Assembly (NCBI RefSeq): GCF_014042365.1
Contig: NZ_JACEZS010000015.1
Span: forward strand, 62,001 to 126,000
DNA from: Rugamonas fusca
GTDB taxonomy: Bacteria > Pseudomonadota > Gammaproteobacteria > Burkholderiales > Burkholderiaceae_D
DNA: 64,000 bases
Direction of reading: 5' to 3'
This document shows, piece by piece, positions 8,220 to 16,265 of the stretch (position 1 is its first letter; every line of letters starts with the position of its first letter). The translations under genes and the position numbers were made by a program. The notes under the pieces are model-generated. The model was not told where the DNA came from and did not search any database. It saw nothing but the letters and a program-made list of their open reading frames with translations.

Positions 8220-10541
8220 ATGGAACAATCGAAAGTCAAACTGAGCGGCGTGGCCGCAGCCGTCGCGCTCGCCATGCTGCAACTGGGCGCCGCCCATGCG
8301 CAGCAGGCCGATGCCGCCGCCGCGCCCGCCGCCGCTCCCGCGCCCGCCGCGCAGCCGGCCGATGGCCTGAACCTGGAACGCATCGTCGTCACCGGCACCA
8401 CGGGCGGCGCAACCAAGATGAAGTCCAGCGTCTCCATCTCCACCATGGACCCGGACGCGATCAAGCAATCCGTGCCCACCAGCGCGGCCGAAGTGCTGCG
8501 CTCGGTGCCGGGCGTGCGCTCGGAATCGTCGGGCGGCGAAGGCAACGCCAACATCACCGTGCGCGGCGTGCCCATCTCGGCCGGCGGCGCGCGCTATGTG
8601 CAGATCCAGGAAGACGGCCTGCCCGTGCTGCAGTCGGGCGACTTCAACTTCATCACGCCCGACAGCTACGTGAAGATCGACGGCACGCTGGACCACCTGG
8701 AAGTGGTGCGCGGCGGCTCGGCCTCCACGCTGGCCACCAACTCGCCGGGAGGCATCATCAACTTCATCAGCAAGACGGGCGAAGAGAAGGGCGGCCATAT
8801 CGGCATCAGCCGCGGCCTCGGCTACGATGAAACCCGCTACGACTTCGACTACGGCGCGCCGGTCTCGGACAAGACCCGCTTCTTCATCGGCGGCCACTAT
8901 CGCAGCGGCGAAGGCATCCGCAACACGGGCCTGAGCACGGAGAGCGGCGGCCAGATCCGCGGCAACGTCACCCATGACCTGGACAATGGTTTCATCCGCA
9001 TCTCGTTCAAGCACCTGGACGACAAGTCGCCCACGGCACTGCCGGTGCCGGTGCGCGTGGTGAACCAGCAGGTCACGGAAATCCCCGGCATCGACCCGCG
9101 CAAGGTCAGCTTCTACTCGCCGTACTGGGTGCGCGACGTGGTGCTGGACAAGAACAACAACCCGGTCTCCACCAACGTCAACGACGGCTTGCGCGTCAAG
9201 AGCGACGCGCTGGGCCTGGAAGGTTCGTTCGACCTGGGCGGCGGCTGGACCCTGAGCGACAAGTTCCGCAAGGCCAGCAACAGCGGCCGCTTCGCCGGCG
9301 TGTTCCCGGCCGATAACGGTACCGTGGGCAGCTATGTGTTCGCCACCGGTCCCAACAAGGGCAAGGCATACAACGGGCTGGCCTTCAACGCGGTCGTGTT
9401 CAACACCTCCATCGATGACGCCGGCAATACGCTCAACGACACCAAGCTGTCCAAGACCTTCCAGCTGTCCAACGGCGGTAAGCTGACCGGCACGGCCGGC
9501 CTGTACGCCTCGACCCAGCAACTGGGCCTGACGTGGAACTTCAACCAGTACCTGCTGCAAGCGACGGGCGACAAGCCGGCCTTGCTGCAAACGTCCAGCG
9601 CCACGCCCGGCTATGTGGGCCCGGCCTGGGGCGGCTGCTGCATGCGCGCCGTCGACATGGAGTACAAGCTGACGTCGCCGTACCTGAACGTGGGCTACGA
9701 ACAGGGCCCGCTGAACGTGGACGCCAGCGTGCGCCAGGACCGCCAGCGCGCCAGCGGCACGGCCAACATCGCCACCGCCGGCCTGCACTACGACGCCGCC
9801 AACACCCAGATGGTGGACTACAAGATCAACCACAACTCGTATTCGGTGGGCGGCAACTACCGCCTGACCAAGGACCTGGCGCTGTTTGCCCGCGTCAGCG
9901 ACGGCGTGGCCTTCAACGCCGACCGCATCCTGTTCGGCACCCCGCTCGATGGCACGGCACCCATCAACATCAACACCGTCAAGCAGCTCGAAGGCGGCCT
10001 GAAATGGCGGCGTGGCGGCGTGAGCACCTTCGTCACGCTGTTCCAGGCCAAGACGGATGAAACCAATTACGAGGCGACCACCCAGCGCAGCACCGCCAAC
10101 AGCTACGACGCCAAGGGCGCGGAACTGGAAGCGGCTTACAACGCGGGCGACTTTCGCATCAACGGTGGTCTCACTTACACCGATGCCAAGATCACCGGCA
10201 CCGCGCCTGGCGACGTGGCAGTGATCGGCAACACGCCGCGCCGCCAGGCCAAGGTGGTGTACCAGCTGGCGCCGACCTACACCTGGAACGACCTGACGGT
10301 CGGCGGCAGCATCGTCGGCACCGGCAAGTCCTGGGCTGATGACGCCCACACCATCATCATGCCGGCCTACCAGGTGGTGAGCGCGTTCGTGAACTACCAG
10401 CTGTCGCAGCAGGCCGTGGTGTCGCTGAGCGCGAACAACCTGTTCGACAAGATCGGCTACACGGAAGTGGAAGGCGACGGCCACGCGGCGCGCTCCATCA
10501 CGGGCCGCTCGGTCAAGCTGAGCCTGAACTACGCCTTCTAA
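8220..10541 (+). CDS. TonB-dependent outer membrane receptor (probable sucrose/oligosaccharide uptake)
   Basis: This 773-residue protein has a signal peptide (MEQSKVKLSGVAAAVALAML, cleavage near AHAQ). A plug domain spans about residues 65-185 (SAAEVLRSVPGVRSESSGG; ITVRGVPISAGG; HLEVVRGGSAS; NSPGGIINFISKTG), and the C-terminal beta-barrel ends in the classical terminal strand VKLSLNYAF with Phe last. It does not look like a siderophore receptor in context: the following genes encode amylosucrase, fructokinase and a sugar permease. The arrangement matches the Xanthomonas sux locus, where the receptor SuxA imports sucrose across the outer membrane. An AGGAGG ribosome site precedes the ATG. Energy would come from TonB-ExbBD encoded elsewhere. 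Confidence 0.9.
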   Translation: MEQSKVKLSGVAAAVALAMLQLGAAHAQQADAAAAPAAAPAPAAQPADGLNLERIVVTGTTGGATKMKSSVSISTMDPDAIKQSVPTSAAEVLRSVPGVRSESSGGEGNANITVRGVPISAGGARYVQIQEDGLPVLQSGDFNFITPDSYVKIDGTLDHLEVVRGGSASTLATNSPGGIINFISKTGEEKGGHIGISRGLGYDETRYDFDYGAPVSDKTRFFIGGHYRSGEGIRNTGLSTESGGQIRGNVTHDLDNGFIRISFKHLDDKSPTALPVPVRVVNQQVTEIPGIDPRKVSFYSPYWVRDVVLDKNNNPVSTNVNDGLRVKSDALGLEGSFDLGGGWTLSDKFRKASNSGRFAGVFPADNGTVGSYVFATGPNKGKAYNGLAFNAVVFNTSIDDAGNTLNDTKLSKTFQLSNGGKLTGTAGLYASTQQLGLTWNFNQYLLQATGDKPALLQTSSATPGYVGPAWGGCCMRAVDMEYKLTSPYLNVGYEQGPLNVDASVRQDRQRASGTANIATAGLHYDAANTQMVDYKINHNSYSVGGNYRLTKDLALFARVSDGVAFNADRILFGTPLDGTAPININTVKQLEGGLKWRRGGVSTFVTLFQAKTDETNYEATTQRSTANSYDAKGAELEAAYNAGDFRINGGLTYTDAKITGTAPGDVAVIGNTPRRQAKVVYQLAPTYTWNDLTVGGSIVGTGKSWADDAHTIIMPAYQVVSAFVNYQLSQQAVVSLSANNLFDKIGYTEVEGDGHAARSITGRSVKLSLNYAF

Positions 10542-10608
10542 ACAAGGCAACTCCGGCGCGGCCTGCCAATCCGGCGGGCCGCGCCTTGCCCTTATTTTTC
10601 TCCCCACC

Positions 10609-12501
10609 ATGACGAATATTTCCCCTCCCGCCGAACGCTTGCTGGCGGCATTACCTGCGCCGCTGCAGCCGGTTGCTGCGCGCCGTCTGGCCGCCCATGA
10701 ACCGGCGCTGCGCAAGCTGCTGGCCGGCCTGTATGGCGGCCACGCCGGCTTCGACGCCTGGCTGGGCGACCTGATGGAAAATCTGGGCCAGCTGTACGCA
10801 GCCCGTCCGGAAGCGCTGCGCCGGCTGGACGCGGCCCGCGCCGCAGAGCCGGACTGGTTCCTCAGCCAGCGCATGCTGGGCTACTGCGCCTACGTGCAGA
10901 ACTTCGGCGGCGACCTGCAAGGCGTGGCGCGCCAGATTCCGCACCTGCAGGCCATGGGCGTGAGCTATCTGCACCTGCTGCCGTTCCTGCGCGCGCGCGC
11001 CGGCGAGAACGACGGTGGTTTCGCCGTGGCCAGCTTCGACGAAGTGGAACCGGAACTGGGTAGCAATGCCGACCTGGAAGCGCTGACGGCGCAATTGCGG
11101 GTGGCCGGCATCAGCCTGTGCTCCGACTTCATCCTCAACCACGTGGCCGACGACCACGCGTGGGCGCAGGGCGCGCGCGCGGGCGACGCAGCCATGCGCG
11201 CCATGTTCCACGTGTTCCCCGACCGTACCATGCCGGATCGCTACGAGCGTACGCTGGGCCAGGTGTTCCCCCAGGTCGCGCCGGGCAATTTCAGCTACGT
11301 CGAGGCGCTGGGCGGCTGGGTCTGGACCACGTTCTATCCCTACCAGTGGGACCTGAACTACGCCAACCCGGCCGTGTTCGCGGCCATGGCGGCAACCCTG
11401 CTGCAGCTGGCCAATCGCGGCATCGAAGTGTTCCGGCTCGATTCCACCGCCTTCCTGTGGAAGCGCGAAGGCAGCAACTGCATGAACCAGCCGGAAGCGC
11501 ACCAACTGCTGCAAGCCATGCGGGCCATCGTCGACATCGTGGCGCCGGGCGTGCTGCTCAAGGCCGAGGCTATCGTGCCCACGCGCGAGCTGCCCGCCTA
11601 TTTCGGTTCGGATGCGGCGCCCGAATGCCACATTGCCTACCACAGCAGCCTGATGGCCGCTGGCTGGGCCGCCCTGGCCGAGCAGGACGCGGGCCTGTTG
11701 CGCGCCGTGGCCGCCAATACGCCACCGCTGCCGCCTGCGGCCAGCTGGCTCAGTTACGTGCGCTGCCATGACGACATCGGCTGGAACGTGCTGCGCGCGG
11801 AGGCGGGCGCGGACGGGCAGGACCCGAACCCCCGGCTGGCCCGCGTAGCCCAGTTCTTCGCCGGCGCCAACGGCAGCTATGCGCGCGGCGCCGCGTTCCA
11901 GAGCAGCGATCCGAACGCGGCCCACGGCAGCAACGGCATGGCCGCGTCGCTGGCCGGGCTGGAAGCGGCCGACACGGCCGGCCAGCGCGAACTGGCGCTG
12001 CGCCGCACGCTGCTGCTGCATGGCCTGGCGCTCAGCTTTGGCGCCCTGCCTGTGCTGTACATGGGCGATGAACTGGCCCAGACCAATGACTATAGCTACA
12101 CCGCGCGTCCCCAGCACGCCATGGACAGCCGCTGGCTGCAACGGCCCCGCTTCGACCGCGAGCGCTGGGCCGTCCGCCACGACGCCAGCACCATCCCAGG
12201 CCGCATGTACGGCGCGCTGCGCCAGTTGATCCTGCAGCGCCGGCGTCACGACGCGCTGGCCGCCGGCGCCCCACGCGCCGCGCTGGACGCGGGCCACCCG
12301 GCCGTGCTGGCGCTGGCGCGCGGCCCGCGCCTGCTGGTGCTGATGAATTTTTCCGGTCAGGCCCGCACGGTGGCGCTGGACGGCGACTGGACGTGCTGCC
12401 AGGACGGCCGCATACTGGCCGGCGAAACGATGCTGGAACCATGGGCCATGTTGTGGCTGGAGCGGCCAGACGGCCAGCCATCGAGCGAGCGTGCCGCATG
12501 A
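10609..12501 (+). CDS. Amylosucrase (GH13 family)
   Basis: The 630-residue GH13 enzyme converts sucrose into fructose and an alpha-1,4-glucan chain. GH13 conserved regions are visible: DFILNHVADDHAWA (region I), EVFRLDSTAFLWK with the nucleophile Asp (region II), LLKAEAIV with the acid/base Glu (region III) and YVRCHDDIGW (region IV, transition-state Asp). The amylosucrase-type all-helical N-terminal domain fills residues 1-90, and the length matches known amylosucrases (about 630-650). No signal peptide is present, so it acts in the cytoplasm after sucrose entry. Sucrose phosphorylase is less likely because of the long N-terminal domain. The gene is 67 bp after the receptor and its stop region touches an alternative start of the fructokinase. 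Confidence 0.93.
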   Translation: MTNISPPAERLLAALPAPLQPVAARRLAAHEPALRKLLAGLYGGHAGFDAWLGDLMENLGQLYAARPEALRRLDAARAAEPDWFLSQRMLGYCAYVQNFGGDLQGVARQIPHLQAMGVSYLHLLPFLRARAGENDGGFAVASFDEVEPELGSNADLEALTAQLRVAGISLCSDFILNHVADDHAWAQGARAGDAAMRAMFHVFPDRTMPDRYERTLGQVFPQVAPGNFSYVEALGGWVWTTFYPYQWDLNYANPAVFAAMAATLLQLANRGIEVFRLDSTAFLWKREGSNCMNQPEAHQLLQAMRAIVDIVAPGVLLKAEAIVPTRELPAYFGSDAAPECHIAYHSSLMAAGWAALAEQDAGLLRAVAANTPPLPPAASWLSYVRCHDDIGWNVLRAEAGADGQDPNPRLARVAQFFAGANGSYARGAAFQSSDPNAAHGSNGMAASLAGLEAADTAGQRELALRRTLLLHGLALSFGALPVLYMGDELAQTNDYSYTARPQHAMDSRWLQRPRFDRERWAVRHDASTIPGRMYGALRQLILQRRRHDALAAGAPRAALDAGHPAVLALARGPRLLVLMNFSGQARTVALDGDWTCCQDGRILAGETMLEPWAMLWLERPDGQPSSERAA

Positions 12502-12533
12502 GCGCGCAACAACGAACGGAAGGAGTGCACGCC

Positions 12534-13532
12534 ATGTGCGACAACGAGACCAACGCCAGCGGCAACGCCGAAGGCAACGCCAACCTCAACGCCATCGCCG
12601 TGTTCGGCGAAGCCCTGGTCGATGATTTCATCACCGAGCAGGTGGTGGGCGGCGCACCGTTCAACATGGCGCGCCACCTGGCCGCCTTCGGCGTGCCCAC
12701 GCTGATGATCACGCGCGTGGGGCAGGACAAGAACGGCGCGCTGGTGCGCGCCGAATTCGAGCGCTACGGCATGCCGCAAACGGGTCTGCAGACCGACCCC
12801 ACCGAAGCCACCGGCCGCGTGGTGGTGGAGCGCGGCGCCGATGGGCACCGCTTCATCATCCTGGCCGACCAGGCCTACGATTACATCGAGACGGAAGCGG
12901 CGCTGGCGGCGCTGCAAGCGACCGATCCCGGCGTGTTGTACTTCGGCACGCTGGCCCAGCGCAATCCGGCCAGCCGCGGGGCCTTGCGCGCCTTGCTGGC
13001 GGCGTCGCCGGCCAAGCGCTTCCTCGACCTGAACGTGCGCGACGGCCAGGTGGTGGAACGCAGCGTGTTCGAATCGCTGCACCAGGCCGACATCGTCAAG
13101 GTCAACGAGGAGGAATTGCAAGCGCTGTTCGACTGGTACACGCACGACCGGCCCGGCACGGCCGACGCCACCAGTCCCGCGCTGCATGCGGCCTGTTCGC
13201 GGCTGCTGCGCATCTTCTCGCTGGAAGGCCTGATCGTCACACTGGGCCCGCGCGGCGCCATCCACTTCGGCGCCGATGGCGTGATGACGGCCAGCCTGGT
13301 CAGCCATGCGCCGCTGCGCGTGGTGGATACGGTGGGTGCGGGCGATGCGTTCTCCGCCGTCTACCTGCACGGCCGCGCGCAGGGCTGGCCGCTGGCGCTG
13401 ATGCTGGCGCGTGCCAACGCCTTCGCCGGCGCCATCTGCGGCATCTCTGGCGCGGTGCCGCAGTCCATGGATTTCTACCAGCCATGGCTGGCGCGCTGGC
13501 AGGCCGGCGCCGATGCGCTGGCCGTGTCCTGA
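12534..13532 (+). CDS. PfkB-family fructokinase
   Basis: The 332-residue carbohydrate kinase phosphorylates the fructose released by amylosucrase. The N-terminal PfkB signature region VVGGAPFNMARHLAAFGV is present, as is the C-terminal signature VVDTVGAGDAFSAVYLHG with the catalytic Asp in GAGDAF. Start choice: ATG 12534 has a strong GGAAGGAG site 8 nt upstream; an earlier ATG at 12498 overlaps the amylosucrase stop (ATGA) but lacks one. The first 20 residues are an Asn/Gly/Ala-rich tail (ETNASGNAEGNANLNA), unusual for the family. Fructose is assigned as substrate from context. Confidence 0.9.
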   Translation: MCDNETNASGNAEGNANLNAIAVFGEALVDDFITEQVVGGAPFNMARHLAAFGVPTLMITRVGQDKNGALVRAEFERYGMPQTGLQTDPTEATGRVVVERGADGHRFIILADQAYDYIETEAALAALQATDPGVLYFGTLAQRNPASRGALRALLAASPAKRFLDLNVRDGQVVERSVFESLHQADIVKVNEEELQALFDWYTHDRPGTADATSPALHAACSRLLRIFSLEGLIVTLGPRGAIHFGADGVMTASLVSHAPLRVVDTVGAGDAFSAVYLHGRAQGWPLALMLARANAFAGAICGISGAVPQSMDFYQPWLARWQAGADALAVS

Positions 13533-13546
13533 ACCGGGAGCAGCGA

Positions 13547-14905
13547 ATGGCGATCCATAAACCGCACCTGTCGTTCTGGCAGATCGTGAACATGAACTTC
13601 GGTTTTTTCGGCATCCAGTTCAGCTTCGGCCTGCAGCAGAGCAGCATGAGCCCGATCTACAAATACCTGGGCGCCGATGAGGCGAGCCTGCCCTACCTGT
13701 GGCTGGCCGGCCCCATGACGGGCTTGCTGGTGCAGCCGCTGATCGGCGCCATGAGCGACCGCACCATCACCCGCTGGGGGCGGCGCACGCCGTACTTCCT
13801 GGTGGGCGCCATCCTGTGCAGCATCGGCCTGCTGCTGATGCCGTTCAGCCCCGCGCTGTGGATGGCGGCCGGCCTGCTGTGGATACTGGACGCGGCCAAC
13901 AACGTGACGATGGAACCGTACCGCGCCTTCGTCAGCGACAAGCTGGCGCCGGAGCAGCACTCGATCGGCTTCCTCACGCAAAGCGCGTTCACGGGACTGG
14001 GCCAGACGCTGGCCTACCTGACGCCTTCGCTGCTGGTGTGGTGGGGCATGGACAAGGATGCCGTCAACAGCCACCACATCCCGCAGGTGGTGATCGTGGC
14101 GTTCGTGATCGGCGCCGTGTGTTCGATCACGTCCGTGCTGTGGACGCTCAGGACCACGCCCGAGCATCCCTTGTCGGAAGCGGAACTGGCTGAACTGCGG
14201 GCGCGGCCGGCCGGCTGGCGCCACACGCTGGGCGACATCGTGGACGCCGTGCGCGAGATGCCGTCCACCATGCGGCAGCTGGCGCTGGTCAAGCTGTTCC
14301 AGTGGTATGCCATGTTCTGCTACTGGCAGTACATCATGCTGTCGCTGGCCACGACCATTTACGGCACCACCGACCAGACCACGCAGGGCTTCCGCGATGC
14401 GGGACTGTTGACGGGGCAGGTGGGCGCGTTCTACAACGGCGTGGCCTTCGTGGGCGCGCTGGCGCTGGTGCCGTTCACGCGCCGCTACGGACCGAAACTG
14501 ACGCACAGCGCTTGCCTGGCGCTGGCCGGCGCCGGCATGCTGTGCATCCCGCTGATCCACTCGCCGCTGCTGTTGTTGCTGCCGATGGTGGGCATCGGGC
14601 TGGCGTGGGCCAGCATCATGGGCAATCCGTATGTGATGCTGGCCGGGTGCATTCCGCCCGAGCGCACGGGGGTCTACATGGGCATCTTCAACATGTTCAT
14701 CGTGATCCCGATGATCATCCAGATCTTCACGCTGCCGTTGTACTACCGCAGCTGGCTGGGTGGGAATCCGGAGAACGTGATCCGTCTGGCGGGGGGGCTG
14801 ATGCTGTGCGGCGCGCTGGCTGTGTTGTTCGTCAAGCTCAGGCCGGGCGCCGCGGCGGGGGAGGCCGCGCCGGCGGCGCGGGCTGCGTTGGGTGGCGGCC
14901 ACTGA
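13547..14905 (+). CDS. MFS sugar (probable sucrose) permease
   Basis: This 452-residue integral membrane protein of the major facilitator superfamily has about 12 hydrophobic helices. After the second helix it has the loop motif IGAMSDRTITRWGRRTPYFL, typical of sucrose/H+ symporters and other GPH/SUT-like carriers. The ATG at 13547 has a GGGAG site 7 nt upstream and lies 15 bp after the fructokinase stop, so it closes the operon. In Xanthomonas the equivalent SuxC takes sucrose from the periplasm to the cytoplasm; the same role is inferred here. A hairpin at 14924-14945 follows. Confidence 0.9.
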   Translation: MAIHKPHLSFWQIVNMNFGFFGIQFSFGLQQSSMSPIYKYLGADEASLPYLWLAGPMTGLLVQPLIGAMSDRTITRWGRRTPYFLVGAILCSIGLLLMPFSPALWMAAGLLWILDAANNVTMEPYRAFVSDKLAPEQHSIGFLTQSAFTGLGQTLAYLTPSLLVWWGMDKDAVNSHHIPQVVIVAFVIGAVCSITSVLWTLRTTPEHPLSEAELAELRARPAGWRHTLGDIVDAVREMPSTMRQLALVKLFQWYAMFCYWQYIMLSLATTIYGTTDQTTQGFRDAGLLTGQVGAFYNGVAFVGALALVPFTRRYGPKLTHSACLALAGAGMLCIPLIHSPLLLLLPMVGIGLAWASIMGNPYVMLAGCIPPERTGVYMGIFNMFIVIPMIIQIFTLPLYYRSWLGGNPENVIRLAGGLMLCGALAVLFVKLRPGAAAGEAAPAARAALGGGH

Positions 14906-14923
14906 GCAGCCGCCAACGTGCGG

Positions 14924-14945
14924 GAGCGGGCCAGGCGGCCCGCTC
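14924..14945. terminator. Hairpin between convergent permease and bfr genes
   Basis: A 9-bp stem, GAGCGGGCC (14924-14932) and GGCCCGCTC (14937-14945), has a 4-nt AGGC loop. It sits 19 bp after the permease stop and immediately before the bfr stop on the other strand, so it can serve both. Only short T-rich sequence follows. Confidence 0.6.
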
Positions 14946-14947
14946 GT

Positions 14948-15418
14948 TCATTCCGCCATCTGGCTTTGCAGGTAGTTCTGCAGGCCGACCTTGGCCACCA
15001 GGTCGATCTGGGTTTCCAGCCAGTCGATGTGTTCCTCGGTGTCTTCCAAAATCTCCAGCAGCAGGTCGCGCGACACGTAGTCGGCCGCCTTCTCGCAGGC
15101 GGCGATGCCTTCCTTGACGGTGAGCTGGGCGCCCCGTTCCAGTTGCAGGTCGCAGTCGAGCATCTCTTCCGTGTTCTCGCCCACCATCACCTTGTGCAGC
15201 GCCTGCAGGTTGGGCAGGCCGTCGAGCATCAGGATGCGGTCGATCAGGCGGTCGGCATGCTTCATCTCGCCGATCGATTCCTCGTATTCCTTCTTGGCCA
15301 GCTTGCCCAGGCCCCAGTGGCGGTACATGCGCGAGTGCAGGAAATACTGGTTGATCGCGGTCAGTTCATTGGTCAGCTGCGCGTTGAGCTGTTTGATGAC
15401 GTCTTGGTCGCCCTTCAT
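14948..15418 (-). CDS. bfr: Bacterioferritin
   Basis: This 156-residue, 24-mer-forming iron-storage protein carries the expected ferroxidase and heme residues: Glu18 in NELTAINQYFLHSRM, Glu51 and His54 in ESIGEMKHADRLIDR, and Met52, the axial heme ligand that bridges two subunits. Further ferroxidase-site acidic residues lie in ILEDTEEHIDWLETQ. Start ATG 15418 is preceded by GAAGG. The gene lies downstream of bfd on the same strand; Bfd reduces the bfr heme to release iron. The pair diverges from feoABC around a Fur-box-like sequence. Confidence 0.95.
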   Translation of the reverse strand: MKGDQDVIKQLNAQLTNELTAINQYFLHSRMYRHWGLGKLAKKEYEESIGEMKHADRLIDRILMLDGLPNLQALHKVMVGENTEEMLDCDLQLERGAQLTVKEGIAACEKAADYVSRDLLLEILEDTEEHIDWLETQIDLVAKVGLQNYLQSQMAE

Positions 15419-15522
15419 GATGTCGCCTTCGCTGTGGTGATGGAGTGCTGTCATTTTGCCATGAAAGGGCAGGCGCGCGTAGCGCCGCACGTGGCGCGGC
15501 GCAGCATACGGCAAGGACGGAT

Positions 15523-15744
15523 TTATTCGGCCAGCACGGGGCGCTTGAGCGTGGTGGCGTTCAGCGTGGTGGCGTTGAGCCTGGCCAGCTGGGTGTCGAG
15601 CACGCCCTGGGCGCAGTCGGCGCACTGGCCGCAGCAGGTGGCCACGCCCAGTTGCTCGCGCAGTTCGTCCAGGGTGCGCAGGCCCAGTTCCACGGCCTGG
15701 CGGATTTCACGGTCGGAGATATTGTTGCAGACACAAACAATCAT
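15523..15744 (-). CDS. bfd: Bacterioferritin-associated ferredoxin
   Basis: The product has 73 residues with an N-terminal BFD-like [2Fe-2S] domain: MIVCVCNNISDREIRQAVEL supplies Cys4 and Cys6, and GVATCCGQCADCAQ supplies the other two ligands. Bfd docks on bacterioferritin and passes electrons to its heme so stored Fe(III) can leave as Fe(II). The ATG at 15744 is preferred to an upstream TTG at 15756. The tail has a short duplication (LNATTLNATTL). It is 104 bp upstream of bfr and probably co-transcribed with it under Fur control. Confidence 0.93.
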   Translation of the reverse strand: MIVCVCNNISDREIRQAVELGLRTLDELREQLGVATCCGQCADCAQGVLDTQLARLNATTLNATTLKRPVLAE

Positions 15745-15805
15745 CGAAGCACCCAATGTGGAGGATAAAAACAGGGAATGATGAACAATATTGCGCTTTT
15801 CTCAA

Positions 15806-15820
15806 TGCGAATCATTCTCA
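15806..15820. promoter_or_regulatory. Fur box candidate between bfd and feoA
   Basis: TGCGAATCATTCTCA matches the 7-1-7 Fur consensus TGATAATNATTATCA at 11 of 14 defined positions. It is 62 bp upstream of bfd and in the leader of feoA, so it can control both divergent iron units. A TATAAT hexamer lies at 15891-15896 on the feo side. Confidence 0.65.
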
Positions 15821-15998
15821 TTACGTGGTTTATTCTGCCGCAAAATCAAGCAATCCGCAAGCGCAAATAGAAACCATTCGCATTCCCGTTTATAATGCTA
15901 CTATTGATCTTGCCGGCGGGAATGCGATCTTGCAGCGCGCCGGCAAGCCGCTGCGGGCCACGTTCCGCGGCCTCCTCACCGATATTGCGGACATAGCC

Positions 15999-16265
15999 AT
16001 GACACTAGCGCCTACGCTGATCAAACTCGACACCCTGCCCACGGGCAGCAGCGGCACGGTGGTGCACGTGGCCCCTGGCGATCCGGCCGACGACGGCGCC
16101 GACCTGGCGCGCCGCCTGATGGAGCTGGGCTTCGTGCCGGGCGAGAAGATCCGCCTGCTCAAGCGCGGCATGCCCGGCGGCGAACCGCTGGCCATCAAGG
16201 TGGGCAATTCCACGTTCGCATTGCGCCGCTTCGAGGCCGCGCTGATCTCGATTCAACCGGAATGA
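15999..16265 (+). CDS. feoA: Ferrous iron transport protein A
   Basis: This 88-residue SH3-like beta-barrel protein has TLDTLPTGSSGTVVHVAP-type N-terminal strands, LARRLMELGFVPGEKIRLLK (the FeoA/DtxR-C signature) and GEPLAIKVGNSTFALRR. It is needed for FeoB function in the inner membrane complex. The start at 15999 is chosen because the family begins near this point; the frame is open to 15756 but the upstream part has no FeoA features. Its stop overlaps the feoB start (ATGA at 16262), so translation is coupled. Confidence 0.93.
   Translation: MTLAPTLIKLDTLPTGSSGTVVHVAPGDPADDGADLARRLMELGFVPGEKIRLLKRGMPGGEPLAIKVGNSTFALRRFEAALISIQPE

Noticed and set aside
8124..10874. Minus-strand open frame of 916 codons antisense to the TonB receptor
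   Set aside because: No recognisable motifs, and it covers both the receptor and part of amylosucrase; it is the shadow of a well-supported gene.
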